This document shows positions 15,822 through 25,400 of a stretch of DNA of 33,319 nt, piece by piece; position 1 is the first letter of the stretch, and each line of letters starts with the position of its first letter. The stretch covers positions 1-33,319 of the forward strand of contig JABXKU010000022.1 of NCBI GenBank assembly GCA_013619105.1, read 5' to 3'. Both the position numbers and the translations under genes were made by a program. A model generated the notes under the pieces. It searched no databases and was not told the origin of the DNA. It saw nothing but the letters and a program-made list of their open reading frames with translations. The DNA comes from Desulfuromonadales bacterium (GTDB lineage: Bacteria > Desulfobacterota > Desulfuromonadia > Desulfuromonadales > Syntrophotaleaceae).

Positions 15822-17420
15822 TTATGAACAAACCGCTGGCATCCCAATAGGCCTATAACAAAAATTCGGGAGATCGCCGTCACAACACTCCTGCTGTAGC
15901 GCCCGATTGTCCTCTAAGTATTCTGTGAATTTCTGTACGTCCAGAGGTCGGCTAAAGAAATATCCCTGCAGGTCAGTACATCCGTTGCTAGCCAGGAATG
16001 TCGCTTGCTCTTCCGTCTCCACCCCTTCGGCAATAACGCCCAGCCTGAGTTGTTGGGCCATGCAGATGATCGCCTGCACAATCCCCGTGCTGTCTGGGCA
16101 CCGTTCGAGGTCCTGAACAAAAGAGCGGTCAATTTTCAGGCAGTCAATGGGCAACTTTTTCAAATAACTTAAAGAAGAGTAACCCGTTCCAAAATCATCC
16201 ACGGATATTTTTATCCCCATGCTCCTTAGCTTATTGAGCTTTTCTGTTGCTTCCAGAATATCTAGCATGAGTATATTTTCAGTAACTTCCATCTCCAGCC
16301 AGCAGGAATCTAATCTCTGTTCCCACAACGCTCGATAGACCATCCCTTCAAAATTGGGATTAAATAATTGCCGTGGGGAGAGATTTATCGCAACCCGAAA
16401 GGGTTCAAATCCCGCGTCCTGCCATTGCTTGACTTGGGCACAGACCGTTCGGAGAACCCATTCTCCAATCTGTTCAATCATCCCTGTTGTTTCGGCAATT
16501 GGAATGAATTCCACAGGTGAAACATTGCCTAACTCAGGGTTTTTCCAACGGAGCAGTGCTTCGCAACCGATCATTTGACTAGAAACATGCTCATGCAGCA
16601 GACCGGACCTGTCAATAGCATTGCAGAAAGACATCTTATACTGGGGCTGGTAATGCAGAGAGAACTCATTTCTTTCCAAGGCCTTGCGCAACAGATTTTC
16701 CACTTGCAGATGGCGTGATGCTTCAGCATTTAGCGCATCACAAAAAAACTTATAGGTGTTCCGGCCCGATTCTTTGGCCTTATTCATCGCCGCATCGGCG
16801 TTCTTTAATAGGCTTACAGCATCGTTTCCCCCTTGAGGATAGCGGGTAATACCGACGCTAATAGTCAAAAACACCTCCTGCCCTTCGACATGAAAAGGTT
16901 TCCGCAGAACGGTCATCATACTCGCCACGACTGTTTCCACCTCTTTATCATCTGCGGCCGTCGGCAAAAGCAGGAAAAAACGATCACCGCCTTTCCTAGA
17001 GAGAATGGCGTCGGAGGCAAGTGCTCCACAAATTCTTTTGGCAAACAAGCTGAGCAGACGATCCCCAGCCTCATGACCAAAGGCGTAATTGACGTTACGA
17101 AAACGATCGATGTCGAAAAACAGAACGGCAAAGGAAGAGCTCGACTGTTTGGCACTTTCCAAAACAACGTCGAGCTGCTGATTAAACAATTTCCAGCTGG
17201 GCAGATTGGTCAGGGGATCATATAAAATAAAACTCCTGAGGCTATGCACCATATTCTTGCAGGCTAGAACTTGTTGATGAAGGGGCATGTCAGCCTGCAG
17301 CAGGTCACTGATATTTGCGGTTAAAAGGTCCTCTCGAAAAGCCGCGTCACTCCAATCCGTAGCACCATCCATTTGACTACACATCACTCTGCCAGGATTC
17401 ACCTTAATATCTTGGTTCAT
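15822..17420 (-). CDS. GGDEF (degenerate)-EAL protein, probable c-di-GMP phosphodiesterase
   Basis: The 532-residue cytoplasmic protein has an uncharacterised N-terminal part (about 1-60), a GGDEF domain (about 61-228) and an EAL domain (about 240-505). The cyclase signature is GGDRF (144-148) in place of GGDEF, losing the key Glu, so synthesis of c-di-GMP is unlikely. The EAL domain keeps catalytic marks: EAL at 287-289, NLS, the EMEVTEN glutamate, VDDFGTGYS, LKIDRSF, AEGVETE and QGYFFSRP. An extra segment of about 15 residues lies between YQPQ and EAL. No membrane segment is seen. The ATG at 17420, after GGGA, is chosen over a TTG four codons upstream. It follows the chemoreceptor gene on the same strand after a 189-bp gap. 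Confidence 0.9.
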   Translation of the reverse strand: MNQDIKVNPGRVMCSQMDGATDWSDAAFREDLLTANISDLLQADMPLHQQVLACKNMVHSLRSFILYDPLTNLPSWKLFNQQLDVVLESAKQSSSSFAVLFFDIDRFRNVNYAFGHEAGDRLLSLFAKRICGALASDAILSRKGGDRFFLLLPTAADDKEVETVVASMMTVLRKPFHVEGQEVFLTISVGITRYPQGGNDAVSLLKNADAAMNKAKESGRNTYKFFCDALNAEASRHLQVENLLRKALERNEFSLHYQPQYKMSFCNAIDRSGLLHEHVSSQMIGCEALLRWKNPELGNVSPVEFIPIAETTGMIEQIGEWVLRTVCAQVKQWQDAGFEPFRVAINLSPRQLFNPNFEGMVYRALWEQRLDSCWLEMEVTENILMLDILEATEKLNKLRSMGIKISVDDFGTGYSSLSYLKKLPIDCLKIDRSFVQDLERCPDSTGIVQAIICMAQQLRLGVIAEGVETEEQATFLASNGCTDLQGYFFSRPLDVQKFTEYLEDNRALQQECCDGDLPNFCYRPIGMPAVCS

Positions 17421-17572
17421 AGTATTTCCCAACCTTTTCTAGGCCGCCAACCCCATCGTCTTCATTCATTCGGAGAATTAAGGGTGTCATCTCTTCAACG
17501 AGGGGTGAAACCTCCACCGGAAACAAGACAGTTCACGACAACTTGATCTAAATGCAAAAGGACTTTTAGAGA

Positions 17573-17596
17573 CGGGCCACCATCCATGGTGACCCG
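17573..17596 (-). terminator. Probable terminator of the chemoreceptor gene
   Basis: On the minus strand CGGGTCACCA / TGGTGGCCCG form a 10-bp stem (one T-G pair) with a 4-base loop, starting 13 bases after the stop codon. The following run is TCTCT rather than a T-run, so termination may be partial. Confidence 0.5.
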
Positions 17597-17609
17597 CCAC
17601 CTTATCATC

Positions 17610-19718
17610 TCAGTATCTTCCAAACTCCGCACTATCCAATGCAATCATTTCGTTGGCTTCTACGGGTTCGGGACGCATCGTTCGGGCCGCGACCGACAAA
17701 GGAACCTCCGGTCCGTTGTTCTGCCAGGCAGCTGATCCCCGCCGCATAGGCAAGGTTGAACCAGTGCCCGATTGCGTCAATTTGAAACGCCCCAGCATGC
17801 CTCGCAACTGCTCGGCCTGGGCGGAAAGTTCTTCGGACGCTGCAGCACTTTCCTCAGCGTTGGCCGTGTTTTGCTGAGTCACCTGATCGATCTGATTAAG
17901 TCCCTGATTGATTTGACCGATGCCCTCGGACTGCTCATGGGAGGCTGCGGCAATCTCGCTGACCAGATCCGTAACCTTCGTTATTTCAGTGACAATCCCC
18001 TGCAACGAAGCAGCGGTCTCATCGGCCACAGCAGCTCCGCCCTTCGCCTTGGCTACCGAGCCGTCTATTAGTTCTTCAGTTTCTTTGGCCGCTTGGGCAC
18101 TGCGCGCCGCCAGGTTACGCACCTCTTCCGCCACCACCGCAAAGCCTTTGCCATGCTGACCGGCACGCGCAGCCTCGACGGCCGCGTTAAGAGCCAGCAG
18201 ATTGGTCTGGAAGGCAATTTCATCGATCACCTTGATGATTTTCGAAATATTCTGCCCTGCCTCATTGATCTCTGCCATAGCCTGGACCATTCCCTGCATC
18301 TGTTGATTGCCCTGCTCGGCAACCATTCTGGCACTGCAGACCAACTGATTGGCCTGGGTAGAATTTTCTGCATTGAGCTTCGTCTGGGAAGCCAGCTCGG
18401 TCATGGAAGCGGCGATCTCCTCCAAGGAGGCGGCCGATTCAGTCGCCCCTTGGGAGAGGCTCTGGCTGGAGTCGGAGACCTGCACGGAACCGGAGGCGAT
18501 CTGCTCTGCGGACAGCTGGGTCTGTCCGATCAAGTCTGACAGGTTGGCAACCATCTTTTGCAAGGCCCGGCCCAACACATCCTTTTCAGAAGCAAGGGTA
18601 ACCTGCACCGTCAGGTCGCCGCCGGCAATGGTCTCAGCCAACTGCGCCTTCTGGTTCAAGCCTTCGACCATTGAATCCAGGGCCAGAGCCAATTGGCCGA
18701 TTTCATCGCCACGCTGCAGATTCAATCGCTGGGAAAGGTCCCCGGCACGAACAGTTTCTGCAAACGCAACCCCACGCTGCAAATTCCTGACAATGGGATT
18801 GACTACCAGTACAATCACCAGGGTAGCGACCAGAATGATAATCAACGCTATCAGGATACTTTGGTTACGGATTTTCGTCGCCACGGAAAAAATGTCATGG
18901 GTCGATGCCCCGACGCCCACCGTCCAACCGGTCAAATCATCAGTGCTGAAGGCGACCAATTTTTCCAAATCATTGAAGGTATAGGTCAGCAGACCGGTCT
19001 TCATCTCAGCTATTTTTTTGCCCCAATCTAAATCCTGAAAATTGGTAGCGAGAATGGCATTCTTGTCCGGATGGGCAGCGACCAGACCACTTCGCGCCAT
19101 CAGGTAGGCGTATCCTTCCCGGCCTACCTTCACCGGGTCGATAACTCTTGCTGAAAAACTGGTTAGATCCACCGCGCCGTATAAAACCCCAAGGACCTTG
19201 CCAGATTTTTCAACCGGAAACGCCAGAACACAAATCGGTTTGCCACTGACTTTGCTCGCCAGGACATCCGATATCGCCGAGTCTCCGTCCATTGATTTTT
19301 TGAAATAGTCCCGATCAGCAATATTCAACTGTCCAACGAGGCCCGGATCTGAAGCCGCGACCGCCTGGCCACTAGCATCAGCCAGGGCAAGAAATTCGTA
19401 ATGCTTATATTTTTGGGTAAAGTCCCGCAGGCCCTTGTTGGAGAGTTGCGAAGCGTCAATATTATGGTCCACAACGGAAGCTATCAATGAAGGCTCATAG
19501 GCTATTCTCAAGGACTCCATGTCGACCTGCAAATCGCCGATATACGCCTCAAGCTGATTACTTATACTGGCTGCAATTTGCACAATCTGGCCGGTCATAG
19601 CGTCCTGGATGGCGTTTTTTGACGACCGGTAAGAAATGACCGTGGACACCAGCATGCCAACCGCAATCACGGCCAAAGTTGGCACCAGAAAACGTCCACG
19701 CAATTTCAGTTTAAACAT
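17610..19718 (-). CDS. Methyl-accepting chemotaxis protein with dCache sensor
   Basis: The 702-residue transmembrane chemoreceptor has TM1 (about 9-30), a periplasmic dCache-type sensor (about 35-280, with [14 protein letters not shown] near 132), and TM2 (about 287-309). A HAMP domain follows, with a second HAMP-like repeat (about 363-395), and then the long signalling coiled coil. The highly conserved hairpin tip [22 protein letters not shown] (about 499-520) binds CheW/CheA. Methylatable Glu/Gln sites flank it. The C-terminus does not end in a CheR-docking pentapeptide. The ATG follows AAAGGAGGG. A cheW gene lies 80 bases upstream on the same strand, but no cheA, cheR or cheB is present in the window. 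The ligand is not predictable. Confidence 0.95.
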   Translation of the reverse strand: MFKLKLRGRFLVPTLAVIAVGMLVSTVISYRSSKNAIQDAMTGQIVQIAASISNQLEAYIGDLQVDMESLRIAYEPSLIASVVDHNIDASQLSNKGLRDFTQKYKHYEFLALADASGQAVAASDPGLVGQLNIADRDYFKKSMDGDSAISDVLASKVSGKPICVLAFPVEKSGKVLGVLYGAVDLTSFSARVIDPVKVGREGYAYLMARSGLVAAHPDKNAILATNFQDLDWGKKIAEMKTGLLTYTFNDLEKLVAFSTDDLTGWTVGVGASTHDIFSVATKIRNQSILIALIIILVATLVIVLVVNPIVRNLQRGVAFAETVRAGDLSQRLNLQRGDEIGQLALALDSMVEGLNQKAQLAETIAGGDLTVQVTLASEKDVLGRALQKMVANLSDLIGQTQLSAEQIASGSVQVSDSSQSLSQGATESAASLEEIAASMTELASQTKLNAENSTQANQLVCSARMVAEQGNQQMQGMVQAMAEINEAGQNISKIIKVIDEIAFQTNLLALNAAVEAARAGQHGKGFAVVAEEVRNLAARSAQAAKETEELIDGSVAKAKGGAAVADETAASLQGIVTEITKVTDLVSEIAAASHEQSEGIGQINQGLNQIDQVTQQNTANAEESAAASEELSAQAEQLRGMLGRFKLTQSGTGSTLPMRRGSAAWQNNGPEVPLSVAARTMRPEPVEANEMIALDSAEFGRY

Positions 19719-19798
19719 AGGCTTACCCTCCTTTAGAAGTCTCGTTTGCTCTTAGAAAATCTACGTTAAATTGGTTTCGCCTGTTCCCAAACCGCTCT

Positions 19799-20284
19799 CT
19801 ACCAATCGAACAAGTGGGCCACATCCAGCAGCACTTTGACGCTGTCACCAACCTTGCCAAGGCCAGAGACATAGCTCTCTGAACCACCGCCGTTTGCAGC
19901 AGCCGGCGATTCCACCTGTGCGGCAGGGATTTCCAGAACCTCGTTAACCCGGTCGACAATTAATCCCGTGATCTGGCCTGCGACATCGGTCACGATCACA
20001 CAGGTCCGGTCATCATAGGCTTCTTCCGGCAACCCGAATCGGATTCGGCCATCCATCAAGGGGATGATTTTGCCCCGCAGATTGATCACCCCCTTCATAA
20101 AGGAAGGTTGATCGGGAACCGCGGTTATTTTCTGCAGGCCCACGATTTCAACCACATGACAAATCGCTATGCCGTAATCTTCCCGCCCCAGCCTGAAGGT
20201 CAGATAACGTCCTTCCTGGCTATCCTCGGTCTCGGCCATGGAAGCGGTTTCTTCATCCTCGAGATGATTTCTGCTCTGTTCCAT
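19799..20284 (-). CDS. cheW: Chemotaxis coupling protein CheW
   Basis: The 161-residue protein is a CheW-like beta-barrel scaffold linking chemoreceptors to the CheA kinase. The core runs from YLTFRLGREDYGIAI (about residue 28) through EIVGLQKITAVPDQP and FMKGVINLRGKIIPLMDGR to the TGLIVDRVNEVLEI motif. A 25-residue acidic N-terminal tail precedes it. The ATG is preceded by GGGGAG 8 bases upstream. It lies between a degenerate receiver gene and the chemoreceptor gene, so it is probably dedicated to that receptor. Confidence 0.95.
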   Translation of the reverse strand: MEQSRNHLEDEETASMAETEDSQEGRYLTFRLGREDYGIAICHVVEIVGLQKITAVPDQPSFMKGVINLRGKIIPLMDGRIRFGLPEEAYDDRTCVIVTDVAGQITGLIVDRVNEVLEIPAAQVESPAAANGGGSESYVSGLGKVGDSVKVLLDVAHLFDW

Positions 20285-20321
20285 GTTCTTTACTCCCCTA
20301 AAGTTTAGTTTTTCGAAAAAA

Positions 20322-20699
20322 CTAGATTCTCCCGAATATCTTTTTTGCAGCTACTGTAATATTGGTTGTATCGCAGAAGTAGATGTCTTCCCCTCGATAA
20401 AGGTTGTCAAAAGAATCCTGATGGGGGGGGAGATCGTGTTTCCTCTCCGCGATAAGTATCTTTACTTGACGTGGAATCTTTTTTAAAAAGTCAAAGCCCT
20501 TTCGTGTCGCCTCTAAAAGCTCGGCGCCTGAAATCACCAACATATCGAAGCTGGAAGTAAAGCACCGGTGGATATCATTCAAGTTGATCGCTTCTTCAAG
20601 GTTTTGGACCAAACTCACTTCGAAACCGGCCAATTGCAACACAAAGCAAATGTTTTCATTTAAGTTATTAGTGCTCCCTACCAACAAAATTCTTTCCAT
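20322..20699 (-). CDS. Degenerate (pseudo-)receiver domain protein
   Basis: The 125-residue protein has the alternating strand/helix pattern of a CheY-like receiver: RILLVGSTNNLNENICFVLQLAGFEV, then DMLVISGAELL, then VKILIAERK. The acidic pair that binds Mg2+ after the first strand is replaced by Ser-Thr, and the phospho-acceptor Asp after the third strand is replaced by Ser (VIS). Phosphorylation is therefore unlikely. The ATG at 20699, 7 bases after GGAGG, is used; the longer frame to 20798 adds 33 residues without a site. It is the first gene of the set with cheW and the chemoreceptor. A role as a protein-protein switch or scaffold is inference. Confidence 0.7.
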   Translation of the reverse strand: MERILLVGSTNNLNENICFVLQLAGFEVSLVQNLEEAINLNDIHRCFTSSFDMLVISGAELLEATRKGFDFLKKIPRQVKILIAERKHDLPPHQDSFDNLYRGEDIYFCDTTNITVAAKKIFGRI

Positions 20700-20755
20700 T
20701 GGCAACCTCCGCTCTACAAACACAAAGTAAACGTTCAAATACAACTGGGCTTTCG

Positions 20756-20784
20756 GGTATATGCTAGAGCAAGCTCGATGCCAA
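20756..20784 (-). promoter_or_regulatory. Sigma-70 promoter for pseudo-receiver/cheW/chemoreceptor genes
   Basis: On the minus strand TTGGCA (20779-20784, 5 of 6) and TATACC (20756-20761, 4 of 6) are spaced by 17 bases, about 60 bases before the pseudo-receiver start. It separates this set from the sigma-54 regulator transcript. Confidence 0.55.
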
Positions 20785-20853
20785 CAATCAAAAAACACTA
20801 CAAATAGTTGATTTTATAGGATTTTTACGGAAGACTTCAGAAATCAAACGACT

Positions 20854-20883
20854 AAATCCCCGCAACCAAAGTTGCGGGGATTT
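20854..20883. terminator. Hairpin, possible terminator
   Basis: A perfect 13-bp stem (AAATCCCCGCAAC / GTTGCGGGGATTT) with a 4-base loop, followed by TG on the plus strand after four Ts. It lies 70 bases beyond a second large hairpin downstream of the sigma-54 regulator gene. Confidence 0.6.
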
Positions 20884-20921
20884 TGTCCTAAACAGTAGGG
20901 AACGGGTAAAAAGCAGGGGGG

Positions 20922-20969
20922 AAAAGGGAGCAACCAAGGTTGCCTGCGCAACTTTGGTTGCTCCCTTTC
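20922..20969 (-). terminator. Terminator of kinase/sigma-54 regulator operon
   Basis: On the minus strand the stem GGGAGCAACCAA / TTGGTTGCTCCC is extended inward by GTTGC/GCAAC to about 18 bp and followed by TTTT and a C-run. It starts about 15 bases after the regulator stop codon. Confidence 0.75.
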
Positions 20970-20982
20970 AAACAGGCAAAAC

Positions 20983-22407
20983 TTAGTTACTTAGTTTTTT
21001 TAGTCGTTTACTCAAACCCTGACGGGTTATACCGAGCAACCCCGCGGCAATGGTCTGGTTTCCCTGGGCGCGTTTCATCGCTTCGGTAACCAACGCCTCG
21101 GCATTCTCAATCAGGGTCGGCAAGCGTTCCGCAAATAAAACTCCAGCCGTTGCTACCGAACCCGTATTTGCGGAACATGACCCGCCACCTTCCGGGACGG
21201 CCTCACTCAACACCCTTTTAAAAGAATCCATGGACAGGATTCCCATTTCATGGAGGGATACGGCATCATAAACCATGGCTCGCAATTCTCGGAGGTTTCC
21301 TGGAAAGTGGTAAGTTGCCAAAAGAACCGGCAATTCGCTGGGCGGGGTCGGTATTTTCTTACCCATCGCCTGAGCAGCCTCCTCGAAAAAATGCTCGAGG
21401 AGTAAGGGTAGGTCTTCCCGGCGTTCCTGCAGCGGCGGGATATGGACATGGTGAGCACAGAGTCGATAATAAAGGTCTTTACGGAATTTTCCCGTCACCT
21501 GACTTGCCGCAAGGTCTACATTGGTAGCTACCACAATACGAGCCCGCAGTTTCTGCGGATAGTCACTTCCAAGGGGATAATATTCCCCCTCTTGCAACAG
21601 CCGCAGCAATTTCACCTGCGAGGCCGCACTTAGATCGCCGATTTCATCCAGAAACAGAGTTCCCGAACCGGCCTTGGCGATCATCCCGCCGCGGGTCTGC
21701 TCGGCTCCTGTAAAGGCCCCCTTGGCATGACCGAACAGCGTATCGGCAAAGACATTGTCATCCAGCCCGGCGACATTGACCGCAACCCAGGGCTCGTCTG
21801 CCCCGCGCAGGTCATGAACGGCTCTTGCGACCAACTCTTTGCCGACGCCGCTCTCCCCGGTGACCAGCAACGGCTCGGGGCTGCGGGCGACGGCCTCCAG
21901 GTACTGAAAAAGGGCCTGCATCCGCCTGTTGCGGGTAATGATCCCGGCAAAAACTGCGGGATTATTCAATCGGTCCTGCAGAACGCACTCCTTCAGACGG
22001 ACATTCTCCTGCTGCAGGCGCTGGTACTCGAGGGTGCGCTGGACTGTGGCAATCAGTCTCTCGGTGTCGTCGGACTTAATAAAATAGTCCCGCGCTCCGT
22101 AACGCATGCATCGCACCGCTGTCTCAATCTGGTTAACACCGCTAACAACAATCACCGGGATCTCCGGATAATCCCTGACGATCAACGACAGTAGCTCCTC
22201 TCCCGACAGGTGTGGCATGGTCAAGTCAAGCAGTATCAAACTGACTTGAACGGACGCCAGCAACTCCATGACTTCGCGGCTATCCTCGCACCGAAGGACA
22301 TTGTTAATTCCTGCATCCTTTTTCAAAATCAGAGAGAGGCTGCGCAGCCAGGCGGCTTCATCGTCCACCGAAAGCAGGGGGATGTCCGGAAACAGTTTTG
22401 AACTCAT
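20983..22407 (-). CDS. Sigma-54-dependent response regulator (NtrC family)
   Basis: The 474-residue regulator has an N-terminal receiver (acidic pair Asp 15-16, phospho-acceptor Asp 61 in LLDLTMP, Lys 111) and a central AAA+ sigma-54 activation domain. That domain has Walker A GESGVGK at 184-190, the sigma-54 contact loop GAFTGA at 230-235, and Walker B LFLDEIGD near 251-258. A Fis-type helix-turn-helix ends the protein (TIAAGLLGITRQGLSKRLKKL). All functional motifs are intact, so it should activate sigma-54 promoters when phosphorylated. The ATG follows AAGGAG, and its first bases overlap the end of the kinase gene (ATGA), showing it is the cognate partner. No sigma-54 promoter was recognised in the window. 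Confidence 0.96.
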   Translation of the reverse strand: MSSKLFPDIPLLSVDDEAAWLRSLSLILKKDAGINNVLRCEDSREVMELLASVQVSLILLDLTMPHLSGEELLSLIVRDYPEIPVIVVSGVNQIETAVRCMRYGARDYFIKSDDTERLIATVQRTLEYQRLQQENVRLKECVLQDRLNNPAVFAGIITRNRRMQALFQYLEAVARSPEPLLVTGESGVGKELVARAVHDLRGADEPWVAVNVAGLDDNVFADTLFGHAKGAFTGAEQTRGGMIAKAGSGTLFLDEIGDLSAASQVKLLRLLQEGEYYPLGSDYPQKLRARIVVATNVDLAASQVTGKFRKDLYYRLCAHHVHIPPLQERREDLPLLLEHFFEEAAQAMGKKIPTPPSELPVLLATYHFPGNLRELRAMVYDAVSLHEMGILSMDSFKRVLSEAVPEGGGSCSANTGSVATAGVLFAERLPTLIENAEALVTEAMKRAQGNQTIAAGLLGITRQGLSKRLKKLSN

Positions 22408-25400
22408 GGGTTTTCTCCTTCGTTGACAGATGGCAGAGCTAAACGCACGGTCGTTCCCTGACCCGGCAAGGAGAAAAACTCGAGATTCCCGCCATGCTCT
22501 CTAACGATACGGGCCGAAACCGAAAGACCAAGACCGGTACCGCCATTTTGACGTTTGGTGGTGAAAAACGGCTCGGTGATATGGGGCAGAACTTTCGGGT
22601 CGATACCCTTACCCTCGTCCCGAACTTCGACAACACAGTGCCCGTGAGTTTCATCAAAATAGGTGCTTACAAAAATGCGCCCCTTTTTATCGCTGAGTGC
22701 CTGACAGGCGTTGATGATCAGATTGACAATCACCTGTTCAATTTGCTGAAAAATACCCTTGACCTTAGGCAGGTCAGGCGCAAGACAAACCTCGTAACTG
22801 GGAGCGAACTGCTTGAGCGTACTGCCCGTGAGCCGCACGGCAATTCCTACAACTTCGTTCAAATCTACCAATCCAAAGAATGGCTTCGATTCCGACTGCA
22901 CAAACTGCTTCAAGTCCTTGACAATACGGTTGATACGCTTGCTACTATCCTGCATATCCGTAATCATCTGAGGTATTTCCGTGTCCATTTCGCAAGAGTC
23001 CAGGCCGGCCAGGCTTTCTATGCCCTGCTCCTGCAGAAAGTGGGGCAAGACCGGCAAGATCTCCGTGAAGAAATCCGCCAGAACCTTGGAGTTGAGCATC
23101 AGTACGCCGTTAGGGTTGTTGATTTCATGGGCCACACCGGCCGCCAGTTCGCCTAGTGATGCCAATCGAGCCGATCGCTCCGCGTCATCGCGCAACTTAA
23201 CTTTTTCGGTGATATCGACGGCCATTTTAATAACATTTTCCACCTTTCCCTGAGCGTTTTTCAGAGGAAAGGCCTTTACTCCCCAGATTCTGCCGTCGGG
23301 GAAGGTAATCGGTTGCTCCTCAGCCTTGCCGCTATGAAAGCATCTCGCTACCGGGCAGTCCGGACAGACCTCTGTATGTTCAAACCACAGACTGCAACAG
23401 AACTTTCCAGGCAGTTCTCTGACATTCAACTCCAGATGACGGGCGGCGCCTTCATTGCCCCAGACAATGTTCCTATCGGGCGTCAGCAAAAAAATCGCAT
23501 CGGGAATATTGTCAAGAAGAGCCTGAAATTGCCGAAATAATCTTTTGTACTCCTGTTGGCTTTCCCGTAACCCCTGTTCAATCCGTTTCGATTCAATTAA
23601 ATGGACGAGGCCCTGGCCTAGCAGGCTCAGCTGGCGAACGTCAGCATCAGTGTATTTTTCAGCCTTGTTGCCTACCCCGATAACGGCCACCACTTTGTCC
23701 TGTTCCAGCAGTGGCACGCCCAAGAACCGCTTGATCGGGGTATGCCCTCCCGGCAGGCCTTTTTTGACCAGAGCTGGCAACGCATAGTCGTTGATGATGA
23801 TCGGCTTTTTATGGCGTACCGCTTCTGCCCAAAGCCCCGCCTTCTCAATCGGATAACCGGCGGATGCTTTCTTCATGGTACATTCCTGCAACACCCCGCG
23901 AGTCCAGCCGTGCTTGATCAGGGTCCCTTCCGCTTCATTAACGAACGCCAGGTACCCGATCTTGCTCTTGGTAAGGCTGGTCACCGAGGAAACGATAAAG
24001 TTGATAATCTTTTCAACCGGCGCATCCGCCATCAGGTTGAGAGCCACCAAGGCTTCCAGGCGGGCCTCGTCCAGACGTAGGGCCGCTTCGGCAGCCTTAC
24101 GCTCAGTCACATCCTGAACGATGGAAACAATGCGGTCAATCCGACCATCAGGGAGGCGCAAACCCCTTGATGAAATCGCCACGTGAACTAAGGTGCCGTC
24201 CTTGCAAATATATCGTTTATCGTGAGTGTAGACATCGGTTTCTCCCGCACACAGGACTTCAAACTTTTCATAAGAGTCGTTAAGATCATCGGGGTGGGTT
24301 AAATCGATCCAGCTTTTTTTCTGCAACTCATCCCAGGAATATTTAATTATTTTGCAAAATTGGTCGTTCACTTCCAGCCATTTACCTGATGCCGAAAGGG
24401 TCATCATCCCCACCAAGCTAAGATCAAAATAGCCACGAAAATGCGCTTCAGATTCGCGCAGCGCCTTTTCTGCGCGATAGCGTGAATCGAAGTTCTTCAA
24501 CAAAAACAGGCCGCCTAATGCCAAACCGGCCAAAAGAATCAGTCCCTTTAGGAATTTCCCTTTAGGAATTGCATAAACGGGCAAATTCCCGTCAATGACC
24601 ACGCTTCCAGCAGGCAAAATGCTGCGTTGGATAGCAAAACGCTGCAGCTCTTTGCCATCGAACATAAATACGCCGGCATCCTGATCCACAATGGGAATGG
24701 TATCGGCTCTTTCACCGGCGAGAATACGCAAAGCTATTTCAGCAGCCAATCGGCCTTGTTCGCTGCCAGAGATCAACTTGCCACCGACAATCCCTCGGCC
24801 TAGAAAAAAGTCCCACATCCCGTATATGGGCACTGGACAATATTGGCGTAGCCGCTTACAGCTTTCTTCAAAGGACAGAACCCCAAGCGTTTCATCCTCT
24901 ATGACATCGGTCAAGAAAACCAATTGCCCAGGCACTACCTCGGCGAGGCGTTTTTGCACCTCACTCCAGGGCAGGTCACTCCAGAAACGAAATTGGACCT
25001 GATCCTTAAACAGGGAAATATCCTTGGCCAATAAAGCTTTATTGGCCTCGCCTGTTAAAGATTTCGTCCGATTGATCACTACAATCTCGCGAGTTCCCGT
25101 ATGCAACTGTAAAGCTAATTTGATTGTCTCAGCGTAGGCTGGGGTCTCTTTAATACCGGTAATTGCCGGCAACCCATTGATCATGGCAGGGCGAAACCGG
25201 TTCACACCGCAGAAAACGATGGGAATCTCAGAAAACAAGCTCTTGCGATGATTCAGTACAAACTGGAAGGCGTGGTCATCAGAAACCAGCACAAGGTCGT
25301 AGCTTCTAATAGTTAGCTTTAACTCCAATAGCCTAGCGGTCTGTTCCTCGAACGCTTTAATACCGTAGCGTTTAGCGTCCAGATACTCGACCTGGATATG

